64,000 bases of DNA, from NCBI GenBank assembly GCA_019915135.1, contig JAHLMK010000003.1, positions 372,001-436,000 of the forward strand, given 5' to 3'. How positions within the stretch are numbered: position 1 is the first letter of the stretch; each line of letters begins with the position of its first letter. The translations under genes were made by a program, and so were the position numbers. The notes under the pieces are model-generated. The model had not been told where the DNA came from. It made no database searches and worked only from the letters and a program-made list of their open reading frames with translations. This stretch comes from Strobilurus pachycystidiatus. Its lineage: Eukaryota > Basidiomycota > Agaricomycetes > Agaricales > Physalacriaceae. This document shows positions 61,187-64,000 of this stretch, one piece after another.

Positions 61187-61525
61187 CTGCGCAGTGCGTC
61201 AGCGCTGTGCCGTGGAACGAGGACATTGCTCTTTCGTCGTCGCCGTTGTCGACGACGACGACGCCCAGCAGAAACGCGCGCTCACCGTGGAAATGAAAAG
61301 GCGTTAAGAAAAAAGGTGTGTGAGAGTCGTGGGTGTTGGTGGTGTGGAGGAGAGAGCGACAGGCAGCGACGAGACCATATTGTATGGCTTACATAACATG
61401 ATGTCGTTTCCATGCCGCGTTTTTGCACATTCCGGCGCGTCCAGATCGGGGAACTATTCGACCCAAAGCACGCGGCCGGGCTTTTGGTGCGGGATTACCG
61501 ATTTGATACGTCACATCCTGCCACG
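61187..61525. promoter_or_regulatory. Shared divergent promoter of YOP1 and OST5
   Basis: 339 bp between two start codons pointing apart. It contains a GTCGTCG...GTCGAC...CGACGAC inverted repeat at about 61233-61262 and no TATA box on the OST5 side. Confidence 0.5.
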
Positions 61526-61882
61526 ATGAGCGAATACGCCTCCGTCAAGGCGAGCATGCCCCACCGTCCTCTGACGCTTTGCTTAGACGCCCCCTGAATA
61601 GGCACTGCACGCCAGCCTCCCGGCCTTTGCGCCACTTATCAGCGTCACACTCCTCCCGTACCTCGCGCTCGTCCTCCTGTCTGCCACCTTTGCACTGACG
61701 TTCTATTTCTCCACGTATGTCACTTTCTCGCCACGTCCTGCTGCGCGCGGCCAGTTGACTCTGAGTTTAGCCTGCCGAAAGACAGCATCCCCATTCGCGA
61801 GGTCCGCGTCGCCACCCTTGCCAGCATCCTCGGTGGTTTTGGCGTTGTTGCCCTGTTCTGCACCGTTGGCGTACCGGTTTGA
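61526..61882 (+). CDS. OST5: Oligosaccharyltransferase small subunit OST5 (TMEM258 family)
   Basis: Exons: 61526-61549, 61602-61714 and 61771-61882; 249 nt, 82 residues (yeast Ost5 is 86). It has two membrane segments: SVTLLPYLALVLLSATFALTF, then after LPKDSIPIREV the C-terminal VATLASILGGFGVVALFCTVGV. The GFGV pattern and the short lumenal loop match TMEM258/Ost5 from memory. It is part of the N-glycosylation complex in the ER membrane. The first intron would use a GC donor (AAG|GCGAGC) with a normal TAG acceptor. A GT donor nine bases upstream (TCC|GTCAAG) keeps the frame too and would remove two residues. Confidence 0.8.
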
Positions 61883-63059
61883 TCGAGACGCGTGGAGGGA
61901 CGCGTATACTATACCCATTGTACTACACAGCTGATGGAACTGAATCATTTAATGCGCATTCTGAATACCTGCATCGGGACTGCTGTCGACGTGTAAACGT
62001 TCCGCAGCTCCACGCTGCAGCGACCTCGCCGGCCAACACCACGAGCAGGTGATAAATGATTGTCATCTGCATGGACCTACAACACGTGTTTCCTATTTCA
62101 TGTCCATTCCGTTTGCTAAGAGAGTTCCGTTCTGCTCTACAGCAGGTTTTGAAGAGATGACATTCTGTGTTCAGTAAATTTTCAGGCATACCAATAGAGA
62201 GTCCGCCTATGCATGGAAACATAGCATAGTGCACCAGGGTAATGACCTCGGGTATGGTAAAAACGCAAAGGATTGGATAATCACCTCGTATATTTTTGTG
62301 ACAGTACTCTTGAACCTAATGAGTATTTAGTATCTGAAGTACCGATACAGAACAATGAGAGAGTATTATCTGAATTGATTTGGGTTCTTGATCCAGCTCT
62401 GCACAGGTAGTTTTGTCCTGCTCAGCCAGTTTAACTTGTTGTGGCTGGCCATGCTACCTACTACACCACCAATTTGGTTTCATGTAAGGCGGGGAATATC
62501 ATGACTTGTCTGGGCCACCGGCGCCTTGCCAAGCGGGAGCAACATCCGCGCAGGCGGCAGGTGTGAACGTAGATCCTTCGAATGCCTAATGGGCAATTCA
62601 GCGTTTGCAGATCACAATACCCTGATGAACACGAACCCACCTGAAATCTACGACTCCCTTCTCCTTGACTACATTACTTCTTCAGGCTCTGACCCAACTT
62701 CTCTTCCATCAACGCCTTGGCTGGACCAGGTGTTGAACACCTACACATCATACCCCACAAAAGCAATTCAGAACAACCAACCAAAAAGGACAGGACAAAA
62801 GTGGAAGCCAGAACATCACCGTTACAGGCCAGTTCCAACTTATATGCCGGACCCTGCGGCGCAACTTGGTAGGGAAAAGCACGGGTCTACCCGTGAGGTT
62901 GGTGGTGATGACCCGTTCCCGGACCTCACGCGGGTTGATACCCGTACCCGTCATAGCAGATCCTGGGCATACCCGGCGAGTACCTTAGAAACCCGCGTAC
63001 CTGCGGGCTCAATGTACTCCTGGAGATGGGATAATGATATAACTACCTAACGAGACGTC
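61883..63059. other. Non-coding; 3' flank of OST5 and terminal region of the hAT element
   Basis: No gene is supported. At about 62889-63000 the motif ACCCG recurs at least six times with inverted CGGGT partners. Such subterminal repeats are typical transposase-binding regions of hAT elements. I could not locate the terminal inverted repeat or an 8 bp duplication; the other end is outside the window. Confidence 0.4.
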
Positions 63060-64000
63060 CTACTCTACCAAAGGATGCATGATTACATCAAAATCTAAAG
63101 GTAAATCTACATCTACACGGCTCTTATCCTTTCTTTCCACCTTCACGGCCCCATCCTTTGCGATAACAAGTAAGTCGTCATCGTGAACCAGCCCCATCAG
63201 AGACCAATCACCAAGGCACATCAGCGCTCGAATAGATTGAGCGCTCAGTCGATTACGCTCCCATGAAATGAGATGCCGTGCTCGACTAAATACACGCTCG
63301 ACCGGAACCAATGTAGCTGTCAAACATATCAATCAATGCCACAACATGAGAATGAGAAACCGTACCAGGAATAGTATGGAAATCCAGGGCCATCCAAGAG
63401 AGTCGTGGATAAGAAGACCGCCGGTCAACCCACCATTGCAAGACATTGTCAACGGGTTCCGTGTCAGCCTCGAGGTAACGCTCAGGCTCTTCCCAAACAG
63501 CTGGCACATGTACCTGTTTGCGCTTTGCCCAAAGCAAAGCAGCGTTCTATAGATGTAAGTCAGCATATTGAGTATGAAGATAAAAGAGAGTACAAACACT
63601 GCTAGCGGCGGGTGCATTCAAAGAAGCTGTCTCAAACACTGGCGGCAGTAAATCATTACGGTCGGCATAGTCATTGACCCAGATATTTTTGACAGTGGTC
63701 TTTGCATCAGCAATCCAGGAGGCGTCCCATGCTGCCGATGCGAAGTACTCAAGCTTGTGCGATGTGTGAAGGACTGCGGAAGTGTGAGCAAAGGAGGCTG
63801 AAGGAAGAGGAAGTGATACATACTCATTGCAACACGGTATACAGCCGTTTTGTCTGTGAGTGCATAATACTTGTTGAGGGTCCGAGAGGCCAGTACTAGG
63901 CAAGTCTTGAAGGTGTTTGAGATCAGAATTCGCTCTTCGTTGCCGCCCTGCGTGTGTAGACTGATGAGATGAGTTGTGAAAAGTTAATTGATGTCGTCAA
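63060..64000 (-). CDS. hAT-family transposase, C-terminal part, runs off the right edge
   Basis: Exons read on the minus strand: beyond 64000 to 63824, 63773-63598, 63546-63366 and 63316-63060, with introns of 49-51 bp. The spliced frame is open. It shows LNKYYALTDKTAVYRVAM and ILHTSHKLEYFASAAWD, both typical of the region before the hAT dimerisation domain. Then come WWVDRRSSYPRLSWMALDF and the signature IPATLVPVERVFSRARHLIS followed by NRLSAQSIRALMCLGDWS. The protein would cut and paste its own element. The catalytic first half lies outside the window. No lesion is seen, so the copy may be intact. Confidence 0.88.

Noticed and set aside
62526..63050. Plus-strand 174-residue frame beside the hAT gene
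   Set aside because: The second half is low-complexity sequence of the hAT terminal repeats; no motif and no splice support.
1..64000. tRNA, rRNA genes and CRISPR arrays
   Set aside because: No cloverleaf-like stretch, rRNA core or regularly spaced repeats were noticed. CRISPR is not expected in a fungus. A tRNA scan would be needed to exclude tRNAs.

Overview
The window comes from the nuclear genome of a mushroom-forming basidiomycete (Agaricomycetes). Support for this is the many 48-60 bp GT-AG introns, the expanded F-box-like families typical of agarics, a four-helix membrane protein of the DUF6535 type, and LTR, LINE, hAT and CACTA-like transposons. Three ordinary housekeeping genes sit in a matrix of lineage-specific families and transposons: an inositol-polyphosphate 5-phosphatase with a WD40-like part (22866-26926), a YOP1/REEP-type ER-shaping protein (60479-61186) and the small oligosaccharyltransferase subunit OST5 (61526-61882).

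Left third (1-34.6 kb). This is an F-box birth-and-death cluster. Type A copies are at 7819-9591 and 20652-22445, with a decayed C-terminal relic at 11949-12260. Type B copies are at 10116-11909 and 27538-29301. Type C is intact at 31813-33261, dead at 15694-20347 and a short tail at 57957-58113. A fourth type at 29666-30720 is frameshifted. Between them lie the DUF6535 gene (2488-7039), an NTF2-like gene (14287-14763) and a seven-exon gene of unknown function (12528-13604) with one apparent missing base. The DUF6535 gene is split by a 1577 bp element with ~135 bp inverted repeats and a CAA target duplication. The dead type C F-box is split by a 5'-truncated LINE.

Middle (33-54 kb). A 1.9 kb segment carrying an intact five-exon, 330-residue gene of unknown function is duplicated about 24.9 kb apart (33.1-35.0 and 57.96-59.8 kb). 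Between the copies is a nest of young LTR retrotransposons. Outer element A (35462-53776; 1091 bp LTRs, GTCGC duplication) has no pol. It is interrupted by inner element B (36593-50055; 1670 bp LTRs, ACGC duplication), a complete Gypsy element on the minus strand with gag, protease, RT/RNase H/integrase and an extra 601-residue ORF. In B, gag, pro and pol lie in three successive -1 frames. Each junction carries a canonical G GGU UUN slippery heptamer, and the downstream frame is open through it. I regard this as the most interesting mechanism in the window.

Right part (54-64 kb). An agaric-specific gene of unknown function (55003-57956) is disrupted by a 1784 bp miniature LTR element (196 bp LTRs, CCGTC duplication). 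Its putative primer site resembles an initiator-tRNA half-molecule site, as in Copia elements. YOP1 and OST5 follow as a divergent pair sharing a 339 bp promoter. An intron-containing hAT transposase runs off the right edge on the minus strand.

All gene models come from reading the sequence by eye. Intron borders were accepted when GT-AG (once GC-AG) sites joined frames without stops. Family names rest on recognised motifs, not on database searches.
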